Assembly (NCBI RefSeq): GCF_009857915.1
Contig: NZ_WWCM01000001.1
Span: forward strand, 1 to 64,000
Length of the DNA: 64,000 nucleotides
Origin: Duganella qianjiadongensis
GTDB lineage: Bacteria > Pseudomonadota > Gammaproteobacteria > Burkholderiales > Burkholderiaceae_D
Direction: 5' to 3'
Shown: positions 1 to 7,101 of the stretch, one piece after another
Position numbering within the stretch: position 1 is the stretch's first letter
Layout: each line of letters opens with the position of its first letter
The notes under the pieces: model-generated
What the model was told of the DNA's origin: nothing
The model's input: only the letters and a program-made list of their open reading frames with translations
Database searches by the model: none
Translations under genes and position numbers: made by a program

Positions 1-1
1 T

Positions 2-121
2 ACGGGGCAGCTCGAAGGGATAAACAATCGCATTAAGGTCATGAAACGGATTGCCTACGGCTACAGAGACAGCGCATTCTTCTTCTTGAAAATCAAAGCT
101 GCGTTTCCCGGTAATCCGTGA
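2..121 (+). CDS. ISL3-family transposase, C-terminal end (5' cut by window edge)
   Basis: Only the last 39 codons are in the window. The translation contains NRIKVMKRIAYGYRD followed by FFFLKIKAAFPG and a stop, which is the conserved C-terminal end of ISL3-type DDE transposases (the segment after the last catalytic Glu). The rest of the insertion sequence lies upstream of base 1, so completeness cannot be judged. The element probably ends a few bases after the stop, where the sequence reads gaacc before an A-run (inference from where other ISL3 ends lie). Confidence 0.8.
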   Translation, partial: TGQLEGINNRIKVMKRIAYGYRDSAFFFLKIKAAFPGNP

Positions 122-127
122 AGAACC

Positions 128-155
128 AAAAAAAAGCCCGCTACGGGAGCGGGCT
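128..155 (-). terminator. intrinsic terminator (8-bp GC stem plus T8)
   Basis: Inverted repeat 135-142 / 148-155 (agcccgct / agcgggct) with a 5-base loop. On the minus strand it is followed by eight T (128-135). It would end either the candidate small RNA or read-through from the minus-strand protease gene at 322-2577. The A/T run also abuts the ISL3 element end. Confidence 0.75.
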
Positions 156-205
156 GAATCTATTTCCTTGGAGGAGAATAGAGGAGACAGCTGGATGATG
201 CTCCA
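128..205 (-). ncRNA. candidate small RNA with two anti-Shine-Dalgarno CUCCUC motifs
   Basis: Read on the minus strand, 205 to 128 gives two CTCCTC motifs (around 187-183 and 176-171), a hairpin made by 182-177 pairing with 164-159 that exposes one of the motifs, and then a strong intrinsic terminator ending in eight T. A TATATT -10-like hexamer lies at 217-212 on the same strand, though no good -35 is seen. This layout resembles CU-rich trans-acting sRNAs that pair with ribosome binding sites. The 5' end is a guess. It could instead be only the 3' UTR of the upstream minus-strand protease gene. Confidence 0.4.
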
Positions 206-321
206 TGGCAGAATATATTTCCAATTTTTATTGATAATGCCTGAAATATATTTGGTGAATATCTGCCGGAACTGGCGCGTCATTGCGCGCCAAGTTTCTT
301 AGCATCAAGTCAAGCTCTTGC

Positions 322-2577
322 TTATTTGACGCTGTCCGCCGCATACGGCAGTACCCGCGAAGCCATGCGCGTATCCGTCTTCAACAGGCTCACTTCATCG
401 GCCAGGATATGCACGGCTTCGTTGAGCAGCACGTCTTTGGCAGCCTTAGCGGCTTTTTCCGCATCCAGCTCCGCCGTCAGCGAACGCTCGTCGCCTTGCA
501 GGCCGTCATCGGTGCGCAACGCCCCCTTCACAGCAGCCACCTTGGTCGCCGCCGTCTTGCCATTACCTGCCTTGGCAGCCGCGGCCTGTTTGGCCAGTTC
601 CTTGGCATCCGGAATCAGGATAGGATCGTCAGCGCCGGGGATAGGCGACAGCAGACGTGCTTCACGCAGCTTGGCACGGGCATCCTGCGTCTCGCGTTCC
701 TTGCGGCGCACCGCTTCGTTGAGCGAAATCAGGTTGTCCTTGCGCTGTTTTTTGACCAGTGCAATGTCCTCGGACAGATACTGGAAGTCTTTATCCTTGG
801 CGACGCGGGCCTCGTGCTTCTTGTCCAGCACCGGCAGCATTTCCTTGAGGTCGCCCACCGGAATGTAGACGGCCGGCTTGATGCTTACCCATGGCAGCGC
901 ATTATCGAAACTCGATTCGCCAAAGGTATCGGAATCGCCCATGGTGGGCAGCTTGATGTCAGGCGTAACGCCGCGCAACTGGGTAGTCCCGCCGTTGATG
1001 CGGAAGAACTGGGCAATGGTCATCTTCAGCTCGCCATAATGCACTTTCTCGTTCGGGGCGAAACGGTCGAGCGCGAAGATGGTCTGTACCGTGCCCTTGC
1101 CGAAGCTAGGTTCGCCGATGATCACGCCACGGCCGTAATCCTGTATGGCGGCAGCAAAAATCTCCGAGGCCGAGGCCGAACCGCGGTTGACCAGCACGCC
1201 CATCGGGCCGTCCCATGCCATGCCGGCATTGGTATCGCTCTCCACTTCCACCTTGTTATCGGCGGTACGCTGCTGCACCACCGGACCTTTATCGATGAAC
1301 AGGCCGGTCAGTTCCACCGCTTCGCTGAGCGAGCCGCCGCCATTGTTGCGCAGATCGATCAGCACGTTGTCGACTTTTTCCTTCTTCAGCTCGGCCAGCA
1401 GACGCGCCACATCGCGGGTGGCGCTCTTGTAGTCGGGATCACCTTTGCGGCGCGCTTCGAAGTCCTGATAGAAGGTCGGCAGCGAGATCACGCCCACCCG
1501 GCGCTTGGTCGCGCCATCCTTGACTTCGTATATCGACTTCTTGGCCGACTGTTCTTCCATGCTGATCTTCTTGCGCACCAGCGCCACGGTGGTGTGCTTG
1601 CCATCCACACCGGCATCGGCCGGCAGGATATCGAGCCGCACGGTCGTATCTTTCGGCCCGCGGATCAGCGCCACCACATCATCGATACGCCAGCCCAGCA
1701 CTTCCGTCATCGGGCTTTTATCATCCTTGGCCACGCCGAAGATGCGGTCGCCCACCTTGATCTTGCCGGACAGGCCAGCCGGACTACCGGGCACCACCTC
1801 GCGCACCACCGTGTATTCGTCACGCGTCTGCAGCACGCAGCCTATGCCTTCCAGCGACAGACGCATGGCGATATCGAAGTTTTCCGATGCGCGCGGGCCC
1901 AGATAATTGGTGTGCGGCTCGATCGACATGGCATAGGCATTCATGAAGATCTGGAACACGTCTTCATTGGTCAGCTTGCGCGAGCGGGTGATGTAGTTCT
2001 CGTAGCGCTTATCGAGCGTCTCGCGGATGCTCTTGTCGTCCTTGCCCGCCAGTTTCAGGCGCAGCCAGTCGTTCTTTACGCGCTTGCGCCACAATTCCTT
2101 GAGTTCGCCATCGCTTTTCACCCACTCGGCCTTCTCGCGGTCGTACTGGTAGCTTTCATCGGAAGAAAAATCGAATTTGCTCTTGAGCAGTTCGCGCGCA
2201 TAGCTGATGCGTTCGTTAAAGCGCTGCTGGTAAAGGTTGTAGATGGCGAACGGTACGCTGAGATTTTCGCCAAGGATGGCGTCATCGAGGCGGGTGCGGA
2301 CGATGCTGTACTGGTCCAGATCAGCCTGAGTAAAGAACAGTTTTTCCGAATCAAGCGACTTGAAGTAGCGGTCGAAGATCTTTTCCGACATGGCGTCGTC
2401 CAGCGGCATGGGCTTGTAATGCAGCTTGCCCAGCACGCGCGAGGCCCACAGCGCCGCCTGGGTCTGGCCCGGCTGCGGCTTGATCACGGTATCGGCGGCG
2501 GTTTTCTCCGGCACGGCAGCGCCCACTTGCACGGACAGCGCCGCCAGTATGGCGACCAACAGCATTTGCTTCTTCAT
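322..2577 (-). CDS. prc: Prc/Tsp tail-specific periplasmic protease (S41)
   Basis: C-terminal processing protease that degrades or trims periplasmic proteins from their C-termini; in enterobacteria it acts on lytic PG hydrolases. 751 aa, near the size of E. coli Tsp. Signal peptide at residues 1-20 (MKKQMLLVAILAALSVQVGA). An N-terminal Tsp helical domain, a PDZ domain around 240-320, and the S41 core with SASASE at 467-472 and the lysine of FGKGT at 494, the Ser/Lys dyad. The C-terminal DUF3340-like region is rich in K/A. Monocistronic by layout. Start codon follows a purine-rich leader. Long open frames on the opposite strand are GC-driven shadows. Confidence 0.95.
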   Translation of the reverse strand: MKKQMLLVAILAALSVQVGAAVPEKTAADTVIKPQPGQTQAALWASRVLGKLHYKPMPLDDAMSEKIFDRYFKSLDSEKLFFTQADLDQYSIVRTRLDDAILGENLSVPFAIYNLYQQRFNERISYARELLKSKFDFSSDESYQYDREKAEWVKSDGELKELWRKRVKNDWLRLKLAGKDDKSIRETLDKRYENYITRSRKLTNEDVFQIFMNAYAMSIEPHTNYLGPRASENFDIAMRLSLEGIGCVLQTRDEYTVVREVVPGSPAGLSGKIKVGDRIFGVAKDDKSPMTEVLGWRIDDVVALIRGPKDTTVRLDILPADAGVDGKHTTVALVRKKISMEEQSAKKSIYEVKDGATKRRVGVISLPTFYQDFEARRKGDPDYKSATRDVARLLAELKKEKVDNVLIDLRNNGGGSLSEAVELTGLFIDKGPVVQQRTADNKVEVESDTNAGMAWDGPMGVLVNRGSASASEIFAAAIQDYGRGVIIGEPSFGKGTVQTIFALDRFAPNEKVHYGELKMTIAQFFRINGGTTQLRGVTPDIKLPTMGDSDTFGESSFDNALPWVSIKPAVYIPVGDLKEMLPVLDKKHEARVAKDKDFQYLSEDIALVKKQRKDNLISLNEAVRRKERETQDARAKLREARLLSPIPGADDPILIPDAKELAKQAAAAKAGNGKTAATKVAAVKGALRTDDGLQGDERSLTAELDAEKAAKAAKDVLLNEAVHILADEVSLLKTDTRMASRVLPYAADSVK

Positions 2578-2746
2578 CAGCTTACTCCGGAACTAAATTT
2601 GCAATCTCATATTAATCGGTTAAGCGCAGCGGTTATGCGCAGCGCGGATAACTGCTATTCCATTCTACAGGATAGGGCAGCGCTAGGCAGTGCCAGATTG
2701 CAGTGTTACTGTGGCGGCTTAAAGCTGGCTGAAAGGAAATACCGAA

Positions 2747-3121
2747 ATGTCCTATAATCGGCACATGGGTGCATTTCTGAAGCGGCGGCAAACCACCAGC
2801 CTGATCGTCTGTCTGGCGATCTTGCTGCAATTGTTCGTCCCCGTCTGGGCCAGCGCCAGCCTCAGCGCAGACGCCAGCCCTTGGGCCGCCGATATCTGCC
2901 GCAGCCCGTCGCCGGCCAAAGCGCCGGGGAGCGCCCACAGTCTCAAGCACTGCCTGTCCTGTGCTTCCGCCAGCGATGCCTCGGCCCCGCCTGCTGCTCC
3001 ACAGCAGCTAGCCACCCTGCCGGTAGGCAAGGCACTCCGTCCCGATCCCGTTTACGCCAGCGTCGCTGCAGCAGCGCACTGGCATCCGGCCCAGCCGCGC
3101 GCTCCGCCTGCCCTGTCCTGA
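2747..3121 (+). CDS. DUF2946-family small membrane protein
   Basis: 124 aa with a hydrophobic segment at about 17-36, then a low-complexity Ala/Pro/Ser region with a HCLSC motif (H-C-x-x-C) as in DUF2946 proteins, which commonly sit beside copper and cytochrome-maturation genes. The neighbours downstream are SCO1 and PCuAC copper proteins, so a role in metal handling is plausible but not shown. The ATG at 2747 has aaagga about 8 bases upstream; an in-frame ATG at 2765 is the alternative start. Confidence 0.65.
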   Translation: MSYNRHMGAFLKRRQTTSLIVCLAILLQLFVPVWASASLSADASPWAADICRSPSPAKAPGSAHSLKHCLSCASASDASAPPAAPQQLATLPVGKALRPDPVYASVAAAAHWHPAQPRAPPALS

Positions 3122-3180
3122 AGTTCGTCCTACCGCTGGCTGCGCCTTGCAGCCTTCCCCCTACGTTTTTCAGGATACTT

Positions 3181-3819
3181 ATGCATCGCCGTACCGTTTT
3201 AAACGTGCTGGCCACGGCTAGCGTGGCCGCCCTGTCGCTGGCCGCCCTGCCTACGCCCGCTCTGGCTGCTGCGCCCAGGCTCAGCGGCATCGACATCACG
3301 GGCAGCAGTCTCGGCCCGGACATCAGCCTGTCCTACACTAATGGCAAGCCCGCTTCGATCAAGGATTTTCACGGCAAGCTGGTACTGCTGTTCTTCGGCT
3401 TTACCCAGTGCCCCGACATCTGCCCCACTGCCTTGTCGCGGGCGGTGGAAATCAAGCGTCTGCTGGGTGCCGATGGCCAGCGCCTGCAAGTGCTGTTTGC
3501 CACTGTCGATCCGGAGCGCGATACTGCGCCCCTGCTGGACGCCTATATGAAGGCCTTCGATCCGGGCTTTATCGCTATACGCGGCGATAAGGCGCAGACC
3601 GCGCGTACAGCCAAAGACTTCAAGATCTATTACAGCAAAGTCGCTAGCGGCAGCTCCTACACCATGGACCACACGGCCATCACCTATGTGTTCGATGACA
3701 AAGGCGCCATCCGACTGGCACTGCGGCACGAACAGACTGCCGAACAGTGCGCTGCCGACCTGCGTACCCTGCTCCAGACCAAACCTACCAGCAATTTTCT
3801 GAAAGGACTGTTCCAATGA
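3181..3819 (+). CDS. SCO1/SenC/PrrC family copper protein
   Basis: Thioredoxin-fold copper chaperone or thiol oxidoreductase for cytochrome oxidase CuA-centre assembly. 212 aa from the ATG at 3181, with Arg-containing signal peptide MHRRTVLNVLATASVAALSL. The copper-binding CxxxC appears as CPDIC, and the partner His as DHTAIT near the C-terminus. Its stop overlaps the ATG of the PCuAC chaperone gene (ATGA), so the two are translationally coupled. No cytochrome oxidase genes are in this window. Confidence 0.9.
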   Translation: MHRRTVLNVLATASVAALSLAALPTPALAAAPRLSGIDITGSSLGPDISLSYTNGKPASIKDFHGKLVLLFFGFTQCPDICPTALSRAVEIKRLLGADGQRLQVLFATVDPERDTAPLLDAYMKAFDPGFIAIRGDKAQTARTAKDFKIYYSKVASGSSYTMDHTAITYVFDDKGAIRLALRHEQTAEQCAADLRTLLQTKPTSNFLKGLFQ

Positions 3820-4250
3820 AACGTCTGCTTAACCTCTTATTACTCGCCGCCCTGCCAGCCATGGCCCAAGTGACCGTCAGCGAAGCATGGGTGCGCGGCA
3901 CCGTAGCCCAGCAAAAAGCCACCGGCGCCTTCATGACCATCAGTGCCACGCAGGATAGCCGCCTGGTTGCCGCCAGCTCGCCCGCCGCAGGCATGGTGGA
4001 AGTGCACGAAATGAGCATGGCCAACGATGTGATGCGCATGCGCCAGCTGGAAAGTCTGGAACTGCCTGCCGGCAAGCCAGTCAAGCTGATGCCGGGCGGC
4101 TACCACCTGATGCTGATGCAATTGCAGCGCCCACTGGCAGAAGGCGACAAAGTGCCGCTGACGCTGGAAATCGAAGACGCCAAGCACGTGCGCAGTAAAG
4201 TCACGGTGGAAGCTGTGGTGCGCCCGCTGGCCGCTAGCCACCAGCACTGA
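3816..4250 (+). CDS. PCuAC periplasmic copper(I) chaperone (DUF461)
   Basis: 144 aa exported protein (signal peptide MKRLLNLLLLAALPAMAQ). Carries the Met/His copper-binding pattern of PCuAC: VEVHEM, then Met-rich VMRMRQ, then GGYHLMLM. PCuAC delivers Cu(I) to SCO1 or to subunit II of cytochrome oxidase. The start overlaps the SCO1 stop by ATGA. The C-terminal His residues (SHQH) may add metal ligands. Confidence 0.92.
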   Translation: MKRLLNLLLLAALPAMAQVTVSEAWVRGTVAQQKATGAFMTISATQDSRLVAASSPAAGMVEVHEMSMANDVMRMRQLESLELPAGKPVKLMPGGYHLMLMQLQRPLAEGDKVPLTLEIEDAKHVRSKVTVEAVVRPLAASHQH

Positions 4251-4315
4251 CCGGCTGTGCCCACGCTGCTGCATGCCCAGCCGGACATGCAGCAGCCGCG
4301 CGGGCACGGACGACG

Positions 4316-5212
4316 CTATTTGTAGCGCTGCGGATCAACGCTGGCGGAACGGCGTACATAGTCGCGTATCAGCGTGCCATAACGGGCCACGCTGGCCGGG
4401 GTCAGGCCGCCCAGTTCGGCGTTGATGATCACTGCTGCCGCCTCCGGCGTTGACAGGATAGCGTCGATCTTGCGGATGGTGGCCAGTCCCCATGCATTGC
4501 GGGGACAGGCAATGCCCGTCACAACGAAGTTCTCCGCCCCCTTCAAAGGCAGTACCTTCAGCTGCGCCAGCGCGGGCTCCTGCACCATAGCGTAGGCCAG
4601 CGTGATGTCGTATTCGATCATGTAATCGGCCAGCCCCCGGGCAACCATCTTCAGCATGCCCGAGCCATTGCTGGGCGCAGCTAGCTGCTCGACATTGAGC
4701 CGGTTGCCCACCTGTCTGAACACCTTATCCACCGCAGGCCCGTAGGCGCGCTGCCGGACCAGTACACCGCGCAGGTCGGGGTTGTTCATCAGTTCTGCCG
4801 GGTCGACCTGGCCCTGCTCGTTCAGGCGCACCTGCTCCAGCGCTTCGGGGCGTATGATCAGCTGGGGTGGTGGCGAATAGAAAACATCGCGGAAATACGC
4901 CTGCTTCTCGCGTTCCGGCGTACGCAGAGCTGCCGTACTGCACATCGCTTTGCCCTGCCTGATCATCTGCCAGATACGGTCGGGATTGGCGCGCACGAAC
5001 TGGTGCCGTGCCTCCGGCCAGTTTGCCACGATGTATGCGGTCACCTTGTCGGCAATGCCATTGCCCGGCTTACCTTCAACAGGGACATTAACCGGCGCAA
5101 AATAGGAACTGAGCCAGGTCACCCCCGGCTGCGTCTGCGCCGCTGCCGCACCGCATAACAAACAGCCGGCTGCCAGCCATGCCCCCATCCGTGATAAGTC
5201 CTGTGTCTCCAT
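4316..5212 (-). CDS. periplasmic solute-binding-like protein (TIGR02285 type)
   Basis: About 298 aa from the ATG at 5212, with a hydrophobic signal segment (MGAWLAAGCLLCGAAAAQ). The body resembles the SBP_bac_3-like TIGR02285 group of conserved periplasmic proteins (GNGIADKV near the N-terminus, Asp/Glu-rich C-terminus). Substrate unknown. No ABC permease or ATPase is adjacent, so it is not obviously part of a transporter. An alternative ATG at 5188 has aggac about 10 bases upstream and could be the real start. Confidence 0.65.
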   Translation of the reverse strand: METQDLSRMGAWLAAGCLLCGAAAAQTQPGVTWLSSYFAPVNVPVEGKPGNGIADKVTAYIVANWPEARHQFVRANPDRIWQMIRQGKAMCSTAALRTPEREKQAYFRDVFYSPPPQLIIRPEALEQVRLNEQGQVDPAELMNNPDLRGVLVRQRAYGPAVDKVFRQVGNRLNVEQLAAPSNGSGMLKMVARGLADYMIEYDITLAYAMVQEPALAQLKVLPLKGAENFVVTGIACPRNAWGLATIRKIDAILSTPEAAAVIINAELGGLTPASVARYGTLIRDYVRRSASVDPQRYK

Positions 5213-5297
5213 GCCAGCAATAATAACCAACATTTCCGGCTGCCAGCACAAAAATGTAGCATGCACAGCAGCATTCCGGTCGCCGCAGCAGCAGCCG

Positions 5298-5816
5298 CTA
5301 GAGCAAGCCCGCGTAGTGCGCCAGCCAGTACAGCGCAGCCAGCAGCAACGCGTACAGCAAGGCCGAGGCGGCGCCCAGCCGCAGATCTACCAGCGAAGGC
5401 AGGCCGCCATAGGCGCAGCAGGCCACAACATAAGCTGCCAGCAGCCACTGGCCATAATGCCCGGCTTGAAACGCAGGCAGCAGCCAGTGCAGCGCAAGCT
5501 GCCAGCCTAGCGGGAACAGGGCCAGTGGCGCCAGCGCCACCAATGCAGCATTGCCTAGGTGTAGATTGCGGAAGCTGACCGAGCCTAGTATCCAGCGCTG
5601 CCCCTGCCGCTGCGGCCACAGGGAAACGCTAGCAGGGCGAGCATGCAGCAGCAGCCCCACCAGCCAGTGGCAGGCTTCATGCATCACGGTGGCGCACAGG
5701 CTCAGCAACGCCAGCAGATACATGCTGTGGCGTAGCGCCCTGATCAGCCCCAGCCAGAGCGCCACCAGCAATGCCGAGGCCAGCAGTGCCGGCGATAGCG
5801 TGGACAGCTCAGGCAT
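5298..5816 (-). CDS. polytopic membrane protein with HExxH motif (M50-like)
   Basis: 172 aa, almost entirely hydrophobic with four to six predicted spans. A HEACH (HExxH) motif sits inside a hydrophobic stretch near residue 46, and PSLVDL near residue 140 resembles the second motif of intramembrane M50 metalloproteases. The length is short for an active site-2 protease, and no PDZ domain is present. It follows the thymidine kinase gene on the same strand after about 44 bases. Substrate unknown; the protease assignment rests on the motif pair only. Confidence 0.5.
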   Translation of the reverse strand: MPELSTLSPALLASALLVALWLGLIRALRHSMYLLALLSLCATVMHEACHWLVGLLLHARPASVSLWPQRQGQRWILGSVSFRNLHLGNAALVALAPLALFPLGWQLALHWLLPAFQAGHYGQWLLAAYVVACCAYGGLPSLVDLRLGAASALLYALLLAALYWLAHYAGLL

Positions 5817-5860
5817 AGACGCGCCGCTGCGCCCGCGCCATCAGCCGGTGTGCGCCAGCG

Positions 5861-6421
5861 TCAGACAACTTCGGAATAGAAGCAGCGGCCGCAGGCCTGA
5901 CGATAGCTCTCGTTGCCGCCAATGCTGATCTGCTCGCCGTCCTTGATGCGCTTGCCCTGCTCGTCCACGCGGATATTCATGGTGGCCTTCTTGCCGCAGG
6001 TGCAGATATTTTTAAGTTCTTCGATATCGTCGGCCAGCGCCAGCAGATAGGCCGAACCGGGGAAAGGCGCGCCACGGAAATCCGTGCGCAGGCCGTAGGT
6101 AATCACGGGTATGCCGCGCACCTGCGCCAGCTGGTGCAACTGCTGCACTTGCGCCGTGCTGAGGAACTGCGCCTCGTCGATCAGCAGACAGGCGATCTTC
6201 TGATCTATGCGCTCAAGAAAATTGGTCTCGGCATCGAACACTTCCGTCTCGCGCTGCGGTCCCAGCCGCGAAGTCACATAGCCCACGCCGTAGCGGTTAT
6301 CGATCGCTGCCGTGAACAGCCGGACGCTCTGGCCCTGCTCTTCGTAATTATGTGCCACCTGTAGCATGGCGGTGGATTTACCTGCGTTCATCGCAGAGTA
6401 GCGGAAATAGAGTTTTGCCAC
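5861..6421 (-). CDS. tdk: thymidine kinase (type II)
   Basis: ATP + thymidine to dTMP, salvage of thymidine in the cytosol. 186 aa, usual length. P-loop MNAGKST at residues 11-17, DEAQF lid/Walker B region, and a zinc knuckle with CTC then CGRC near the C-terminus (four Cys). The nucleoside-binding loop includes YGLRTDF. Start ATG 6421 is preceded by an AT-poor leader without a clear SD. Confidence 0.96.
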   Translation of the reverse strand: MAKLYFRYSAMNAGKSTAMLQVAHNYEEQGQSVRLFTAAIDNRYGVGYVTSRLGPQRETEVFDAETNFLERIDQKIACLLIDEAQFLSTAQVQQLHQLAQVRGIPVITYGLRTDFRGAPFPGSAYLLALADDIEELKNICTCGKKATMNIRVDEQGKRIKDGEQISIGGNESYRQACGRCFYSEVV

Positions 6422-6660
6422 TGCAGCCTTCTGTCGTTCTGGTTGATGCGCCCGTCTAGTGCGCTATTGGTCTGCTGCGATTATAAACTGCGCGTCGCCG
6501 TCAAGCGCAAATATAGGGGGAGATAGGCGGCTTATTCGCCCTACGCCATGGCCAGCTGCAGTGTTAACATCTCGCCATCGGGAATTCCGTCACGGATTTG
6601 CCGTACTGTACTCTGACCACTACTGGACTCTTACTGAACTCTTACTCTGGCTTACACACC

Positions 6661-7101
6661 ATGGAACTGTTTATTATTCTGATCGGCGTTCTGGCCATTG
6701 CCACTATCTATTCGATCGGCGTGGCTGCGGCCAAGCCCGTGCATGGCAGCGATTTCTACAAAGTCTCCAAGGATGGCCGCATCCTCGCGGCCGGCCGCCG
6801 CAAGATCCACGCGGTGCGCCCCAAAGTCACCCCGCACGGCCTGCAGGTCAAACTGCGCAACGGCAAGCGTACCGGCGAGTTTCTGGTCCATCATCTGGTG
6901 GCCGAGGCGCACCTGCCCAACCCTGCCGGCCACAGCCATGTGCGCCACCGCGACGGCAATCCGCGCAACAACAAGGTGAGCAATCTGGTCTGGATCAAGG
7001 CCCCCGCCGTGGCCGAGCCGGTAGAGGAAATTACTCGCCCGGATGATAGCGCCGCTCGAGATGCGCTTCGACGTCCTTTCGAGATAACCATATCTCTTTA
7101 A
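6661..7101 (+). CDS. HNH_3 endonuclease-domain protein with N-terminal membrane segment
   Basis: 146 aa from the ATG at 6661. Residues 1-22 form a hydrophobic helix (MELFIILIGVLAIATIY). Then follows an HNH_3-type domain: HHLVAEAHLPNP, VRHRDGNPRNN, SNLVW, with the H-D-G-N-x-x-NN signature typical of phage and homing HNH nucleases. The last 23 codons overlap the 3' end of the convergent acylase gene by 71 bases. The combination of a membrane anchor and an HNH domain is unusual. Function unknown; no phage genes nearby. Confidence 0.7.
   Translation: MELFIILIGVLAIATIYSIGVAAAKPVHGSDFYKVSKDGRILAAGRRKIHAVRPKVTPHGLQVKLRNGKRTGEFLVHHLVAEAHLPNPAGHSHVRHRDGNPRNNKVSNLVWIKAPAVAEPVEEITRPDDSAARDALRRPFEITISL

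Noticed and set aside
283-2757. Very long open frame antisense to prc
   Set aside because: A GC-rich shadow; its translation is His/Arg/Leu-rich without family motifs, and the opposite strand encodes a textbook Prc.
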